Assembly (NCBI GenBank): GCA_024280635.1
Contig: JAJRPS010000009.1
Coordinates: 1-41,142, forward strand
Origin: Bacteroidota bacterium
GTDB lineage: Bacteria; Bacteroidota; Bacteroidia; Flavobacteriales; Flavobacteriaceae
Length of the DNA: 41,142 nucleotides
Direction: 5' to 3'
How positions within the stretch are numbered: position 1 is the first letter of the stretch; each line of letters begins with the position of its first letter. Positions 1-8,818 of this stretch are shown one piece after another. The position numbers and the translations under genes were made by a program. A model generated the notes under the pieces. That model did not search any database. It was not told where the DNA came from and saw only the letters and a program-made list of their open reading frames with translations.

Positions 1-563
1 ACAAAAACGTCTGCTTTTCCTAAGCGAATATAGTTCATGGCATCAATCATAGCATTTGCAGATGATGCGCAAGCAGAAACAGTAGTAAAGTTTGGTCCTC
101 TAAAACCGTATTTGATTGAAATTTGCCCAGGAGCAATATCAGCAATCATTTTCGGGATAAAGAAAGGGTTAAAGCGTGGTACACCATTACCCGTTGCGTA
201 ATTAGCAACTTCGGTTTGAAATGTATCAATACCTCCAATACCAGCACCCCAAATAACACCTATTCGGTCTTTGTTTATTTTTTCTAAATCTAAACCAGAA
301 TCTTTAATTGCTTCATCAGAAGCAACCATAGCATACTGTGCATATAAATCCAAACGACGTGCTTCTTTACGATCCATAAAATCGGTAACGGTAAAGTTTT
401 TAAGCTCGCAAGCAAATTTTGTTTTAAAATGAGTGGTATCAAAACGAGTAATTGGGGCAGCGCCACTTTTACCGTTTATTAAACCGTTCCAATATTCTTC
501 AATAGTGTTTCCAATTGGTGTTAAGGCACCTAAACCTGTTACTACAACTCGTTTTAACTCCAT
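1..563 (-). CDS. fabF: beta-ketoacyl-ACP synthase II, partial (C-terminus beyond window)
   Basis: Condensing enzyme of type II fatty-acid synthesis in the cytoplasm; it elongates acyl-ACP with malonyl-ACP. The reverse strand reads MELKRVVVTGLGALTPIGN from an ATG at 563, which is the typical FabF start, and runs without a stop to the window edge. The nucleophile motif VSACASS is visible with the catalytic Cys at about residue 165, close to the usual FabF position. The two later catalytic histidines fall outside the window. It lies downstream of acpP on the same strand, the usual acpP-fabF order, but a strong hairpin separates the two genes. Confidence 0.95.
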   Translation of the reverse strand, partial: MELKRVVVTGLGALTPIGNTIEEYWNGLINGKSGAAPITRFDTTHFKTKFACELKNFTVTDFMDRKEARRLDLYAQYAMVASDEAIKDSGLDLEKINKDRIGVIWGAGIGGIDTFQTEVANYATGNGVPRFNPFFIPKMIADIAPGQISIKYGFRGPNFTTVSACASSANAMIDAMNYIRLGKADVF

Positions 564-661
564 GTTTGTTTTATTTATTGATATAAACCTCGAAAAGCGT
601 AAATTTACAACTTTATCTTATAATAAAAAATATTATAATTATTCTTTTCTATGTTACATGT

Positions 662-697
662 AAAAGGGTGTTCTTTATTAATAAAGAACACCCTTTT
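662..697 (-). terminator. Strong hairpin between acpP and fabF, candidate partial terminator
   Basis: A near-perfect inverted repeat pairs 662-678 with 681-697, with GGGTG/CACCC in the stem. On the minus strand it lies after acpP and before fabF and ends in only four T. This fits a leaky terminator or a processing site that would let acpP be expressed above fabF. On the plus strand the T tail is longer (six T), but no plus-strand gene ends here. Confidence 0.6.
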
Positions 698-731
698 TTA
701 CTTGTTTTTCAATGTAAAATTGAAATATGAA

Positions 732-968
732 TTAAGCTTTTGCTTCTTCAATATAAGAAACTGCTTGACCTACAGTAGCAATGTTTTCTGCTTGATCATC
801 TGGAATTTGGATATCGAATTCTTTTTCGAATTCCATAATTAATTCAACAGTATCTAATGAATCTGCTCCTAAATCGTTAGTGAAGCTTGCTTCTGTTACT
901 ACTTCGTTTTCGTCTACACCTAATTTATCAACGATGATAGCTTTTACTTGTGCTGCTATGTCTGACAT
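732..968 (-). CDS. acpP: acyl carrier protein
   Basis: Small acidic carrier (78 residues) that holds growing acyl chains on 4'-phosphopantetheine for fatty-acid and lipid synthesis. The attachment motif [10 protein letters not shown] is present with the modified serine at residue 37. Length and acidity match the family exactly. Transcribed on the minus strand with fabF downstream, and preceded by a TATTTTTG box about 30 bases before the ATG. Confidence 0.97.
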   Translation of the reverse strand: MSDIAAQVKAIIVDKLGVDENEVVTEASFTNDLGADSLDTVELIMEFEKEFDIQIPDDQAENIATVGQAVSYIEEAKA

Positions 969-998
969 AATTTTATTATTTTAAATATTAGTTTGGGG

Positions 999-1006
999 CA
1001 AAAATA
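999..1006 (-). promoter_or_regulatory. -7 box of acpP promoter
   Basis: TATTTTTG on the minus strand matches the Bacteroidota TAnnTTTG element recognised by the primary sigma factor, and is well placed for acpP. No clear TTTG -33 element was found at the usual spacing. Confidence 0.5.
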
Positions 1007-1145
1007 AAAAACTTTATTAAATATTAGCATGCTAAAGCAAAAAAATATGATTTTAATGTGATATTTTTATAAAGTAAAAGAATTTTATGCTCCTAAATTT
1101 GTTAATTATTCTTTTATTTGTGATGTATAACACTAATAACTCGGT

Positions 1146-1712
1146 ATGATGAAACGTATTGTAATTTTCGCATCAGGTTCTGGCACAAATGCCGAAAACA
1201 TAATCAAACACTTTCATGGTAATGGTTTAGCCAAGGTTATACAAGTGTATAGTAACAAGAAGGATGCCAAAGTATTAGAACGAGCAAAACGCCTTAAAGT
1301 TGCTAGTAGTAGCTTTACTAAAAAGGAATTAGAAGCGGGTGATGTTTTAGAACAATTAAATGTTTTACAACCCAATTTAATTGTTTTAGCGGGATTTCTA
1401 TTAAAATTTCCAGAACACATTATTAATAAGTACCCCAATCAAATTATAAATGTACACCCAGCATTATTACCTAATTATGGTGGTAAAGGAATGTATGGAA
1501 GCAACGTACATAAAGCTGTTGTAGCCAATAAAGAAGAAGAAAGTGGCATTACCATACATTATGTAAATGAAAATTATGATGAAGGAAATATTATTTTTCA
1601 GGCGAAAACAAAAATAGTACCTACGGATACTTTTGAAGATGTAGCGGCTAAAATTCATATTTTAGAGCAAAAACATTTCCCCTTAATTGTTGAACAATTA
1701 TTACGACATTAA
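1146..1712 (+). CDS. purN: phosphoribosylglycinamide formyltransferase
   Basis: Transfers a formyl group from 10-formyl-THF to glycinamide ribonucleotide, step 3 of purine synthesis, in the cytoplasm. The protein (188 residues) opens with the nucleotide loop ASGSGTNAENI, has the catalytic INVHPALLP segment (Asn and His) and the later DEGNI segment with the catalytic Asp, as in GART enzymes. Two adjacent ATG codons (1146, 1149) could each start it. It is divergent from acpP and followed after 2 bases by rnhA. purF lies 1.5 kb downstream, so purine genes are loosely grouped. Confidence 0.93.
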   Translation: MMKRIVIFASGSGTNAENIIKHFHGNGLAKVIQVYSNKKDAKVLERAKRLKVASSSFTKKELEAGDVLEQLNVLQPNLIVLAGFLLKFPEHIINKYPNQIINVHPALLPNYGGKGMYGSNVHKAVVANKEEESGITIHYVNENYDEGNIIFQAKTKIVPTDTFEDVAAKIHILEQKHFPLIVEQLLRH

Positions 1713-1714
1713 AA

Positions 1715-2206
1715 ATGATTACCGAACAAGTACGTATTTATACTGATGGTGCTTCACGTGGCAATCCAGGACCTGGAGGTTACGGCATTGTTATGGAATG
1801 GGTAGGTAAACCTTATGTAAAAGAATTTGCAGAAGGCTATAAACTAACCACCAATAACCGCATGGAATTATTAGCTGTTATTGTAGCGTTAGAAAAATTA
1901 AAAAACGAAGGCACGCGCGTAAAAGTGTTTACCGACTCTAAATACGTAGTAGATTCCGTTGAAAAAGGATGGGTGTTTAACTGGGTAAAAAAAGGGTTTA
2001 AAGATAAAAAAAATCCTGATCTATGGAAACGGTACCTTAAAATACACACCAAACATACCGTTAAATTTCAGTGGATTAAAGGACATAATAACCATAAGCA
2101 AAATGAACGCTGTGATTTTTTAGCAACCAGTGCTTCAAAAAAAGAAAAATTATTGATAGATGTTGATTATGAGGTAACTACAAATAATCCGAATTTATTT
2201 AAATGA
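1715..2206 (+). CDS. rnhA: ribonuclease HI
   Basis: Endonuclease that degrades the RNA strand of RNA/DNA hybrids in replication and repair. The 163-residue protein has the full active site: D11 in YTDGASRGNPG, E51 in NRMELL, D74 in FTDSKY and D134 in NERCDFLA, with the WIKGHN loop just before the last Asp. Length is normal for single-domain RNase HI. It begins 2 bases after the purN stop and is probably co-transcribed. Confidence 0.95.
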   Translation: MITEQVRIYTDGASRGNPGPGGYGIVMEWVGKPYVKEFAEGYKLTTNNRMELLAVIVALEKLKNEGTRVKVFTDSKYVVDSVEKGWVFNWVKKGFKDKKNPDLWKRYLKIHTKHTVKFQWIKGHNNHKQNERCDFLATSASKKEKLLIDVDYEVTTNNPNLFK

Positions 2207-2231
2207 ATTCGTAATTAAAAACAAAATTCCG

Positions 2232-2239
2232 TAATTTTG
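2232..2239 (+). promoter_or_regulatory. -7 box before the PfkB-family kinase
   Basis: TAATTTTG fits TAnnTTTG and lies 17 bases before the ATG at 2257, implying a very short leader. No good -33 element was recognised. Confidence 0.45.
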
Positions 2240-2256
2240 CAAAAAAAATAAAAAAC

Positions 2257-3186
2257 ATGAGCAAATTATTAATAGTAGGTACCGTAGCCTTTGATGCTAT
2301 AGAAACCCCTTTTGGAAAAACAGATAAAATTTTAGGTGGCGCAGCTACTTATATTGGTTTGTCTGCTGCTAATTTTAAAAATGTAGACAGTGCAATAGTA
2401 TCTGTTGTGGGGGAAGACTTTCCTGAAGAACACTTAAATTTGTTGCGTTCAAAAAATATTAATATAGAAGGCTTAGAAGTAGTTAAGGGAGGTAAAACAT
2501 TTTTCTGGTCAGGTAAATATCATAATGACATGAACTCACGTGACACTTTAGCAACAGAGCTAAATGTTTTAGAAAATTTCAATCCGATAGTTCCGGAAAA
2601 TTATAAAAACGCTGATGTGGTAATGTTAGGCAACCTACACCCTTTAGTGCAATTAAGTGTAATTAACCAAATGATAATAAAACCAAAATTAGTAGTATTA
2701 GATACTATGGATTTTTGGATGAACTGTGCGTTGGACGAATTAAAACAAGTAATTGCTAAGGTAGATGTTATTACTATTAATGACGAAGAGGCACGTCAAT
2801 TATCTGGTGAGTACTCTTTAGTAAAAGCAGCACGTGTAATTGCTAAAATGGGACCAAAATATGTAGTGATTAAAAAAGGAGAACATGGGGCGTTATTGTT
2901 TCATGAAGACAATGCCTTTTTTGCGCCAGCATTACCATTAGAAGAAGTTTTTGACCCAACAGGAGCAGGAGATACTTTTGCAGGTGGTTTTACAGGATAT
3001 ATTGCAAGTACTAATGATATTTCTTTTAAAAACATGAAAAACGCCATTATTCAAGGTTCAAATTTAGCCTCCTTTTGTGTTGAAAAATTTGGAATAGAGC
3101 GTATGAAAAACCTTTCACAACAAGAAATAAAAAATCGTTTACTACAATTTAAGCAACTGACACAATTTGACATAAAATTAGATTAA
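2257..3186 (+). CDS. PfkB/ribokinase-family sugar kinase
   Basis: ATP-dependent kinase of the ribokinase fold, 309 residues. Family signatures are the N-terminal GGAATYIGLSAANF segment and the C-terminal DPTGAGDTFAGGF motif (residues 233-245) with catalytic Asp239 and the anion hole. The substrate cannot be read from the sequence: sugars, nucleosides or sugar phosphates are all possible in this family. It stands between rnhA and purF, has its own promoter-like box, and is closed by a strong terminator, so it looks like a single-gene unit. Confidence 0.85.
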   Translation: MSKLLIVGTVAFDAIETPFGKTDKILGGAATYIGLSAANFKNVDSAIVSVVGEDFPEEHLNLLRSKNINIEGLEVVKGGKTFFWSGKYHNDMNSRDTLATELNVLENFNPIVPENYKNADVVMLGNLHPLVQLSVINQMIIKPKLVVLDTMDFWMNCALDELKQVIAKVDVITINDEEARQLSGEYSLVKAARVIAKMGPKYVVIKKGEHGALLFHEDNAFFAPALPLEEVFDPTGAGDTFAGGFTGYIASTNDISFKNMKNAIIQGSNLASFCVEKFGIERMKNLSQQEIKNRLLQFKQLTQFDIKLD

Positions 3187-3190
3187 AAAC

Positions 3191-3221
3191 AAACGCGCTG
3201 AAATTTCAGCGCGTTTTTTGA
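3191..3221 (+). terminator. Intrinsic terminator after the PfkB-family kinase
   Basis: A perfect GC-rich palindrome, AACGCGCTGAAA followed by its complement, ends in a run of six T. It lies 5 bases after the stop codon. Confidence 0.9.
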
Positions 3222-3246
3222 TACACACAAACAATACACAACTATT

Positions 3247-5142
3247 ATGAGTGATGCCCTAAAGCATGAATGTGGAATAGCATTAATTAGATTAAAAAAT
3301 CCACTATCATTTTACAAAGAAAAGTACGGCACTGCATTTTATGGGGTCAACAAAATGTACTTAATGATGGAAAAACAACACAACCGAGGTCAAGATGGTG
3401 CTGGTTTTGCAAGTATTAAATTAGATGTAAAACCTGGAGATCGCTATATTAGTAGGGTGCGTTCCAACCAACAATCACCTATACAAGATGTTTTTGCAAA
3501 AATTAATGACCGTATCAATACGGTATTACAAGACAATCCTGAATTGACGAATGATATTGACAAGCTAAAAAGAGAAGTGCCTTATATAGGAGAAGTGCTT
3601 TTAGGACATGTGCGTTATGGTACTTTTGGTAAAAATAGTGTAGAAAGCGTACACCCATTTTTACGTCAAAATAACTGGATGCATCGTAATTTAATTGTTG
3701 CAGGAAACTTTAACATGACCAATGTAAATCAGTTGTTTGATGAGTTGGTGCAATTAGGGCAACATCCAAAAGCACAAGCAGATACGGTTACTGTTATGGA
3801 GAAAATTGGACATTTTTTAGATGACCAAGTAGATGCTTTATATCAAGAATTAAAAGAAAAAGGAGTATCAAAAGTAGAAGCTTCTCCGGAAATTGCAGCG
3901 CGTTTAAATGTGGCTGAAATTTTAAAAGAATCTTCTAAAAAATGGGATGGTGGTTATGCAATGGCAGGTATGATTGGTCATGGTGATGCATTTGTATTGC
4001 GTGATCCAGCAGGCATTAGACCCGCATATTATTATCAAGATGATGAGGTGGTTGTAGTAGCATCAGAGCGCCCTGTAATCCAAACAGTTTTTAATGTAGA
4101 TTTTGAAGAGGTAATAGAGTTAGATCCAGGTAAAGCCATTATTATTAAAAAAGATGGTAAAACAACTATAGAGAAAGTGATAGAACCTTTAGAAAAGAAA
4201 GCGTGTTCTTTTGAGCGCATCTATTTTTCAAGAGGTAGTGATCAAGAAATTTACCAAGAACGTAAAAAATTAGGAGCACTATTGTTTCCGCAAATAATGA
4301 AATCAGTAGGAGATGATTTGGAAAACTCCGTATTTTCTTTTATCCCTAATACCGCAGAAACGTCTTATTACGGAATGATTCAAGAAGGAGAACGTATTTT
4401 AAATACTCAAAAATTAGAAGCGTTATTGCATATTGATAATAAATCTCCTGAAAAAATTGAAAAAATATTATCGAAATCATTACGCACCGAAAAAATAGCC
4501 ATAAAAGACGCTAAATTACGCACCTTTATTACGGATGATGACAGTAGAGATGATTTGGTAGCACACATATATGACATTACGTACGGTTCTGTAAAACCAA
4601 CGGATAATTTAGTTATTATTGATGATAGTATTGTAAGAGGGACTACCTTAAAAATGAGTGTTTTGAAAATGATGGATAGGTTGCATCCTAAAAAAATAAT
4701 CATTGTTTCCTCGGCACCTCAAATTCGTTACCCCGATTGTTACGGTATTGATATGGCAAACCTAGAAGGTTTAGTAGCCTTTAGAGCCATGTTAGCGTTA
4801 TTGGAAGATGATAATGCGACACACTTATTAAAAAAGGTGTATGAAAAATGTAAAACACAAGTAAATTTACCAGATACTGAGGTAAAGAATTTTGTAACCG
4901 AATTATATGACAGGTATACGGACGATCAAATTTCTAAAAAAATAGCTGAGCTATTAAGTGACAAAGAAATTAATGCAGAAGTAGATATCATTTACCAAAC
5001 GGTAGAAAATTTACACAAAGCATGTCCTAAAAATTTAGGAGATTGGTATTTTACAGGAAATTATCCTACACCAGGAGGAAATAGGGTAGTAAATAAAGCC
5101 TATATTAACTTTTTTGAAGGAAATAAAGAACGCGCTTATTAA
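3247..5142 (+). CDS. purF: amidophosphoribosyltransferase (long form)
   Basis: Makes 5-phosphoribosylamine from PRPP and glutamine, the first committed step of purine synthesis. The N-terminal glutaminase (Ntn hydrolase) domain starts MSDALKHECGIAL: Cys9 would become the N-terminal nucleophile after removal of an eight-residue propeptide, comparable to Bacillus PurF. RGQDGAG and GHVRYGT follow. The PRPP-binding loop VIIDDSIVRGTT is at residues 456-467 in the phosphoribosyltransferase domain. At 631 residues it is longer than the roughly 470-500 of the E. coli and Bacillus enzymes, with inserts in both domains and a C-terminal extension, and may be a Bacteroidota variant. An alternative glutamine-dependent PRPP amidotransferase role cannot be excluded. 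Confidence 0.85.
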   Translation: MSDALKHECGIALIRLKNPLSFYKEKYGTAFYGVNKMYLMMEKQHNRGQDGAGFASIKLDVKPGDRYISRVRSNQQSPIQDVFAKINDRINTVLQDNPELTNDIDKLKREVPYIGEVLLGHVRYGTFGKNSVESVHPFLRQNNWMHRNLIVAGNFNMTNVNQLFDELVQLGQHPKAQADTVTVMEKIGHFLDDQVDALYQELKEKGVSKVEASPEIAARLNVAEILKESSKKWDGGYAMAGMIGHGDAFVLRDPAGIRPAYYYQDDEVVVVASERPVIQTVFNVDFEEVIELDPGKAIIIKKDGKTTIEKVIEPLEKKACSFERIYFSRGSDQEIYQERKKLGALLFPQIMKSVGDDLENSVFSFIPNTAETSYYGMIQEGERILNTQKLEALLHIDNKSPEKIEKILSKSLRTEKIAIKDAKLRTFITDDDSRDDLVAHIYDITYGSVKPTDNLVIIDDSIVRGTTLKMSVLKMMDRLHPKKIIIVSSAPQIRYPDCYGIDMANLEGLVAFRAMLALLEDDNATHLLKKVYEKCKTQVNLPDTEVKNFVTELYDRYTDDQISKKIAELLSDKEINAEVDIIYQTVENLHKACPKNLGDWYFTGNYPTPGGNRVVNKAYINFFEGNKERAY

Positions 5143-5287
5143 CCAAAAAAGAGTATATTTTATTAAAAAATTACCGTTTAACAAATATATTGACTGTTCA
5201 TCGAAAAAACAAGGTCAATCCAAACCAACGGTATATATTAGCCATACCATAACATAAGTTAGGTTAAGTTCATGGTAGATTTGGGGC

Positions 5288-5320
5288 AAAAAAGGAAAGT
5301 GAAAGCTTTCCTTTTTTATT
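5288..5320 (+). terminator. Intrinsic terminator 145 bases after purF
   Basis: Stem 5288-5299 pairs with 5306-5317 around loop TGAAAG and ends in six T. Because of the A/T flanks it could act in both directions. The distance from purF is unusually long. Confidence 0.8.
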
Positions 5321-5387
5321 TTAATTGCGGGTGATTGGCAATTTTGTGAAGGTACTCGTGTTTTATGACGCTACAATTTATACTTTT

Positions 5388-5408
5388 CCTCAAACCTCAA
5401 ACCTCAAA
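5388..5408. repeat. Triple tandem CCTCAAA repeat
   Basis: Three perfect adjacent 7-bp copies in the rpoD upstream region, followed by CTTTGA, which can fold back on TCAAA. Function unknown. Confidence 0.7.
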
Positions 5409-5683
5409 CTTTGAATTTTCCCGCGTTAGCACGTAAACGGATTATCCTTTTTTAAATTTTTGGTAGTTTTTATGTGCTTTAAAAAGCGACTTTAGAAGCT
5501 CTTTTAAAACAGTATAAAAACCTAAAAATTAAAAAAGATAGGAGTTGTAGTGCGTTAAAACGCCCTGAAAAGCATTGTTTTATAATAAAATAATTTTTTT
5601 TATTGCTTTTTTGTAACCTTTTTTAAGATGTGTACGTATAACCATACGCTAAGGCACATAATATTATAAACCACACATACAAC

Positions 5684-6547
5684 ATGAGACAACTTAAAAT
5701 CACCAAGCAGGTTACCAATAGAGAAACGGCGTCATTAGACAAATACTTACAAGAAATTGGAAAAGTTGATTTAATTACTGCAGATGAAGAGGTAGAATTG
5801 GCACAACGTATAAAAGCAGGAGATCAAGTTGCTTTAGAAAAGTTGACAAAGGCAAATTTACGTTTTGTAGTATCAGTTGCAAAACAATATCAAAATCAAG
5901 GTTTAACCTTACCTGACTTAATAAATGAAGGTAATTTAGGATTAATTAAAGCCGCAAAACGTTTTGATGAAACGCGTGGTTTTAAATTTATATCTTACGC
6001 TGTTTGGTGGATTAGACAATCTATTTTACAGGCATTAGCGGAGCAATCTCGTATTGTGCGTTTGCCGTTAAATAAAATAGGGTCTATCAATAAAATTAAT
6101 AAAACCTATGCTTTTTTAGAGCAAGCACATGAGCGTGTACCTTCTCCAGCAGAAATTGCGAAGGAACTAGACATGACCATTAGTGATGTAAAGGAATCGA
6201 TGAAAAATTCTGGGCGTCATGTATCTATGGATGCGCCTTTAGTAGAAGGAGAAGATTCTAATTTATACGATGTATTGCGTTCTGGAGAATCTCCAAACCC
6301 TGACCGTCAGTTATTAATTGAATCGTTACAAACAGAAATCGGTAGAGCACTAGAAACCCTTACTCCTCGTGAGGCAGACGTAGTGCATTTATACTTTGGT
6401 TTAGGAGAGCAACACCCAATGACTTTGGAAGAAATTGGTGAAACGTTTGATTTAACAAGAGAGCGTGTACGTCAAATAAAAGAAAAAGCAATTAGACGTT
6501 TGAAACATACTTCACGTAGTAAAATATTAAAAACATACTTAGGATAA
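5684..6547 (+). CDS. rpoD: primary RNA polymerase sigma factor
   Basis: Housekeeping sigma factor that directs RNA polymerase to promoters. At 287 residues it lacks region 1.1, as is normal for Bacteroidota. Region 1.2 ([16 protein letters not shown]), region 2 ([44 protein letters not shown]), region 3 and region 4 ([27 protein letters not shown]) are all intact. It would be the factor reading the TAnnTTTG boxes annotated here. It has a long non-coding upstream region and its own terminator, so it is probably monocistronic. Confidence 0.97.
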   Translation: MRQLKITKQVTNRETASLDKYLQEIGKVDLITADEEVELAQRIKAGDQVALEKLTKANLRFVVSVAKQYQNQGLTLPDLINEGNLGLIKAAKRFDETRGFKFISYAVWWIRQSILQALAEQSRIVRLPLNKIGSINKINKTYAFLEQAHERVPSPAEIAKELDMTISDVKESMKNSGRHVSMDAPLVEGEDSNLYDVLRSGESPNPDRQLLIESLQTEIGRALETLTPREADVVHLYFGLGEQHPMTLEEIGETFDLTRERVRQIKEKAIRRLKHTSRSKILKTYLG

Positions 6548-6552
6548 ATAGC

Positions 6553-6565
6553 GGGGCGATAGCCC
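6553..6565. repeat. GGGGCGATAGCC repeat, copy 1
   Basis: A 12-bp word, GGGGCGATAGCC, starts here and recurs at 6715-6726. This copy forms a small dyad, GGGC-gata-GCCC. Both copies flank the rpoD terminator region, and G/C-rich words are rare in this DNA. Confidence 0.55.
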
Positions 6566-6663
6566 AATTTAAGTGTATTATCTAAGTTTACCCCAAACGA
6601 AACAGTATTAAATTATCGCTTTTGCGAGAAAATACAATCTGTTCGTTTTTTGATTGATGAAAG

Positions 6664-6707
6664 AACCCTCGGCTGATTACCGAGGGTTTGTTTTTTTTTT
6701 TTTTTTT
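6664..6707 (+). terminator. Intrinsic terminator of rpoD
   Basis: AACCCTCGG (6664-6672) pairs with CCGAGGGTT (6680-6688) and is followed by a run of 17 T (6691-6707). The homopolymer length may be unreliable in an assembly. Confidence 0.9.
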
Positions 6708-6714
6708 GATTACG

Positions 6715-6726
6715 GGGGCGATAGCC
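6715..6726. repeat. GGGGCGATAGCC repeat, copy 2
   Basis: Second exact copy of the 12-bp word found at 6553, placed directly before the 3' end of the endonuclease-like gene. Confidence 0.55.
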
Positions 6727-6766
6727 ATAAATTACTTTGTATAAATAACAAAGATTAAATTATATA

Positions 6767-7321
6767 TTAAATAGTAACGTGTCCCCAGTTTTCCCCTTTT
6801 TTGATACGATGTAATTGCATTTCAGAAATACCAAATTGTTTGGCAATCATTTTTAAACGTGTTTTTCTATTAGGGTCAAGCAATTTTTTTTTGATGATAC
6901 GAACTTTTCCTTCTGTGAGCTTTGAATAGGTAATAACACGCCCAGGTCCTTTATATATAGGATTTTTAAATTGATGCTGCTCTTTCTCAAAAGCGGTTGC
7001 CCATTGTAGGTTATGCGTTGCATTGTTTTTTTTATCGTAATCCAAATGAATGACATATTTATGTTTTTCTGATGGTTTTTCTAAAAATGCTTCGGCAACT
7101 AATTTATGTACATATCGTGCGGTTTTTTTTCCATTTTTTTGCGTTAATGGAATACGTAAATATCCGCCAACACTAAATAATTTGATAAGTACGCCGTACT
7201 CTGTATCTACTTTAAAACTTTTTACTCGTCCAAAATTAGAAATTTGATATTTTTCTTTTTCAGAAATATTTTCAGGAAAAATAATAAACTTCCATTTTTC
7301 GTTTATATATTGATTATTCAT
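6767..7321 (-). CDS. NUMOD4/HNH endonuclease-like protein
   Basis: 184 residues. The N-terminal part (about 8-50: EKWKFIIFP...YQISNFGRVKSF) is a NUMOD4 motif. It is followed by an HNH-type core (about 65-110: VHKLVAEAFL, then VIHLDYDKKNNATHNLQWAT), the arrangement of homing-endonuclease-like and phage HNH proteins. The first HNH strand reads VIH rather than the usual VNH, but the downstream His, Asn and Asp-type residues remain. The C-terminal part looks like a helix-turn-helix DNA-binding tail (KMIAKQFGISEMQLHRIKKG). It stands alone on the minus strand between rpoD and an oxidoreductase operon, with no intron or phage genes nearby. Activity is uncertain. Confidence 0.8.
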   Translation of the reverse strand: MNNQYINEKWKFIIFPENISEKEKYQISNFGRVKSFKVDTEYGVLIKLFSVGGYLRIPLTQKNGKKTARYVHKLVAEAFLEKPSEKHKYVIHLDYDKKNNATHNLQWATAFEKEQHQFKNPIYKGPGRVITYSKLTEGKVRIIKKKLLDPNRKTRLKMIAKQFGISEMQLHRIKKGENWGHVTI

Positions 7322-7477
7322 CTTTTATGAAGTTTTTATTAGGGAGTTACAAATATAACATTTAGAAAATAATGTTGTTAACGCTTTGTGGTAATTTAGA
7401 TGTATTCTAAACAATATTGGTAATTAAGTTTTTAACTTTACTGTCGACTACAATGCTAACATTATTAAAATTCAATT

Positions 7478-8818
7478 ATGCAAGAACATATTGTTATTAT
7501 CGGAAATGGTATATCAGGTATTACCTGTGCCCGCCATATTAGAAAAAATAGTGATAAAAAAATCACTGTAATTTCCGGTGAAACTGAATTTTTCTTTTCA
7601 CGTACAGCATTGATGTATGTGTATATGGGACATCAAAAATTTGAGCATACGCAGCCTTATGAAAATTGGTTTTGGAAAAAAAATCGAATTAATTTACTTA
7701 AAAAATATGTTTCTGAAATTAAAACGGATGAAAATGCATTAGTTTTTCAAGATGGTAACACCTTGCAATATGACAAGTTAATTATTGCTGTAGGATCAAA
7801 GCCTAATAAATTTGGTTGGACTGGGCAAGATTTGGATGGTGTTATGGGCATGTATCATAAGCAAGATTTAGAAAAAATTGAAGAATATTCTCAAAATTGT
7901 AAACGTGCGGTAATTGTTGGGGGTGGATTAATTGGCATAGAAATGGCTGAAATGTTGCGAAGCAGAAATATACCCGTAACTTTTTTGGTTAGAGAAAATA
8001 GTTTTTGGAATGGTGTTTTACCTAAAGAAGAATCAGAAATGATAAATCGACATATTTTAGAGCATCATATCGATTTGCGCTTGGGAATGAATTTAAAAGA
8101 AATTCTTGCAGATGAAAATGGGAAAGCAAGAGCTGTGATTATACCTGAAACAGGAGAGGAAATCCCTTGTGATTTAGTTGGACTAACAGTAGGAGTATCA
8201 CCTAATATTGATTTTATTAAAAGTTCTAATATTGAAGTCAATAGAGGGGTTTTAGTAGATAGATGTTTACAAACCAATATTAAAAATGTGTATGCTATTG
8301 GTGATTGTGCAGAGCAACATCAGGCAATTGGTAGTAGGCGAAATATAGAAGCTGTTTGGTACACTGGTAGAATGATGGGTGAAACTTTGGCACAAACTAT
8401 TTGTGATAACCCAAAAGAATATAAACCGGGTAATTGGTTTAATTCCGCTAAATTTTTAGACATAGAGTATCAAACCTATGGTTGGGTATGGGCGAAACCA
8501 AAACCCGAAGAAACTCATTTTTATTGGGAGCATAAAAGCGGTAAAAAAAGTATTCGTTTAGTGTACAACACCCAAACCAATGTGTTTTTAGGAATGAATG
8601 TTTTTGGTATTCGGGTGCGACATGAAGTTGTAGATAGATGGTTGACAGAGCAACAGCATGTATATAACGTACTATCTCAATTAAAAGATGCTAATTTTGA
8701 CCCAGAATTTTACGAGCAATATGAGTTCGAAATTTTAGCAAAATTTAATCATGATAATAACACCAATATTAAAGTGCAAAAAACAAATTGGAAACGCATC
8801 TTAAATCTTATAAAATAA
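7478..8818 (+). CDS. FAD/NAD(P)-dependent oxidoreductase
   Basis: Pyridine-nucleotide-disulfide-type flavoprotein of 446 residues. The FAD-binding GNGISG motif is at residues 8-13, a second dinucleotide motif GGGLIGIEMAE lies near residue 148, and the late FAD motif NVYAIGDCAE near residue 269. It resembles NirB/rubredoxin-reductase-like enzymes (NorW type) with a C-terminal extension of about 130 residues of unknown role. The stop overlaps the start of the membrane polyferredoxin gene (TAATG), so the two are translationally coupled and probably exchange electrons. No redox CxxC pair is visible, which argues against a disulfide reductase. Confidence 0.85.
   Translation: MQEHIVIIGNGISGITCARHIRKNSDKKITVISGETEFFFSRTALMYVYMGHQKFEHTQPYENWFWKKNRINLLKKYVSEIKTDENALVFQDGNTLQYDKLIIAVGSKPNKFGWTGQDLDGVMGMYHKQDLEKIEEYSQNCKRAVIVGGGLIGIEMAEMLRSRNIPVTFLVRENSFWNGVLPKEESEMINRHILEHHIDLRLGMNLKEILADENGKARAVIIPETGEEIPCDLVGLTVGVSPNIDFIKSSNIEVNRGVLVDRCLQTNIKNVYAIGDCAEQHQAIGSRRNIEAVWYTGRMMGETLAQTICDNPKEYKPGNWFNSAKFLDIEYQTYGWVWAKPKPEETHFYWEHKSGKKSIRLVYNTQTNVFLGMNVFGIRVRHEVVDRWLTEQQHVYNVLSQLKDANFDPEFYEQYEFEILAKFNHDNNTNIKVQKTNWKRILNLIK

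Larger units (their letters stand above)
5143..5683. other. Long non-coding interval between purF and rpoD
   Basis: 541 bases without a credible reading frame. It holds dyads near 5188-5216 (TTGAC...GTCAA) and 5246-5276 (TACCAT...ATGGTA), a strong terminator at 5288-5317, three head-to-tail copies of CCTCAAA at 5388-5408, and the rpoD leader. The dyads just before the terminator could be a long purF 3' end or a separate small RNA. No tRNA-like fold was recognised. Confidence 0.5.

Noticed and set aside
5143-5683. A tRNA or housekeeping RNA (6S, SRP, tmRNA) in the purF-rpoD gap
   Set aside because: No cloverleaf, CCA end, SRP Alu/tetraloop pattern or tmRNA tag frame could be recognised.
6767-7321. 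Prophage or intron explanation for the HNH gene
   Set aside because: No structural phage genes, integrase, att-like repeats or interrupted host gene are present; rpoD next to it is intact.
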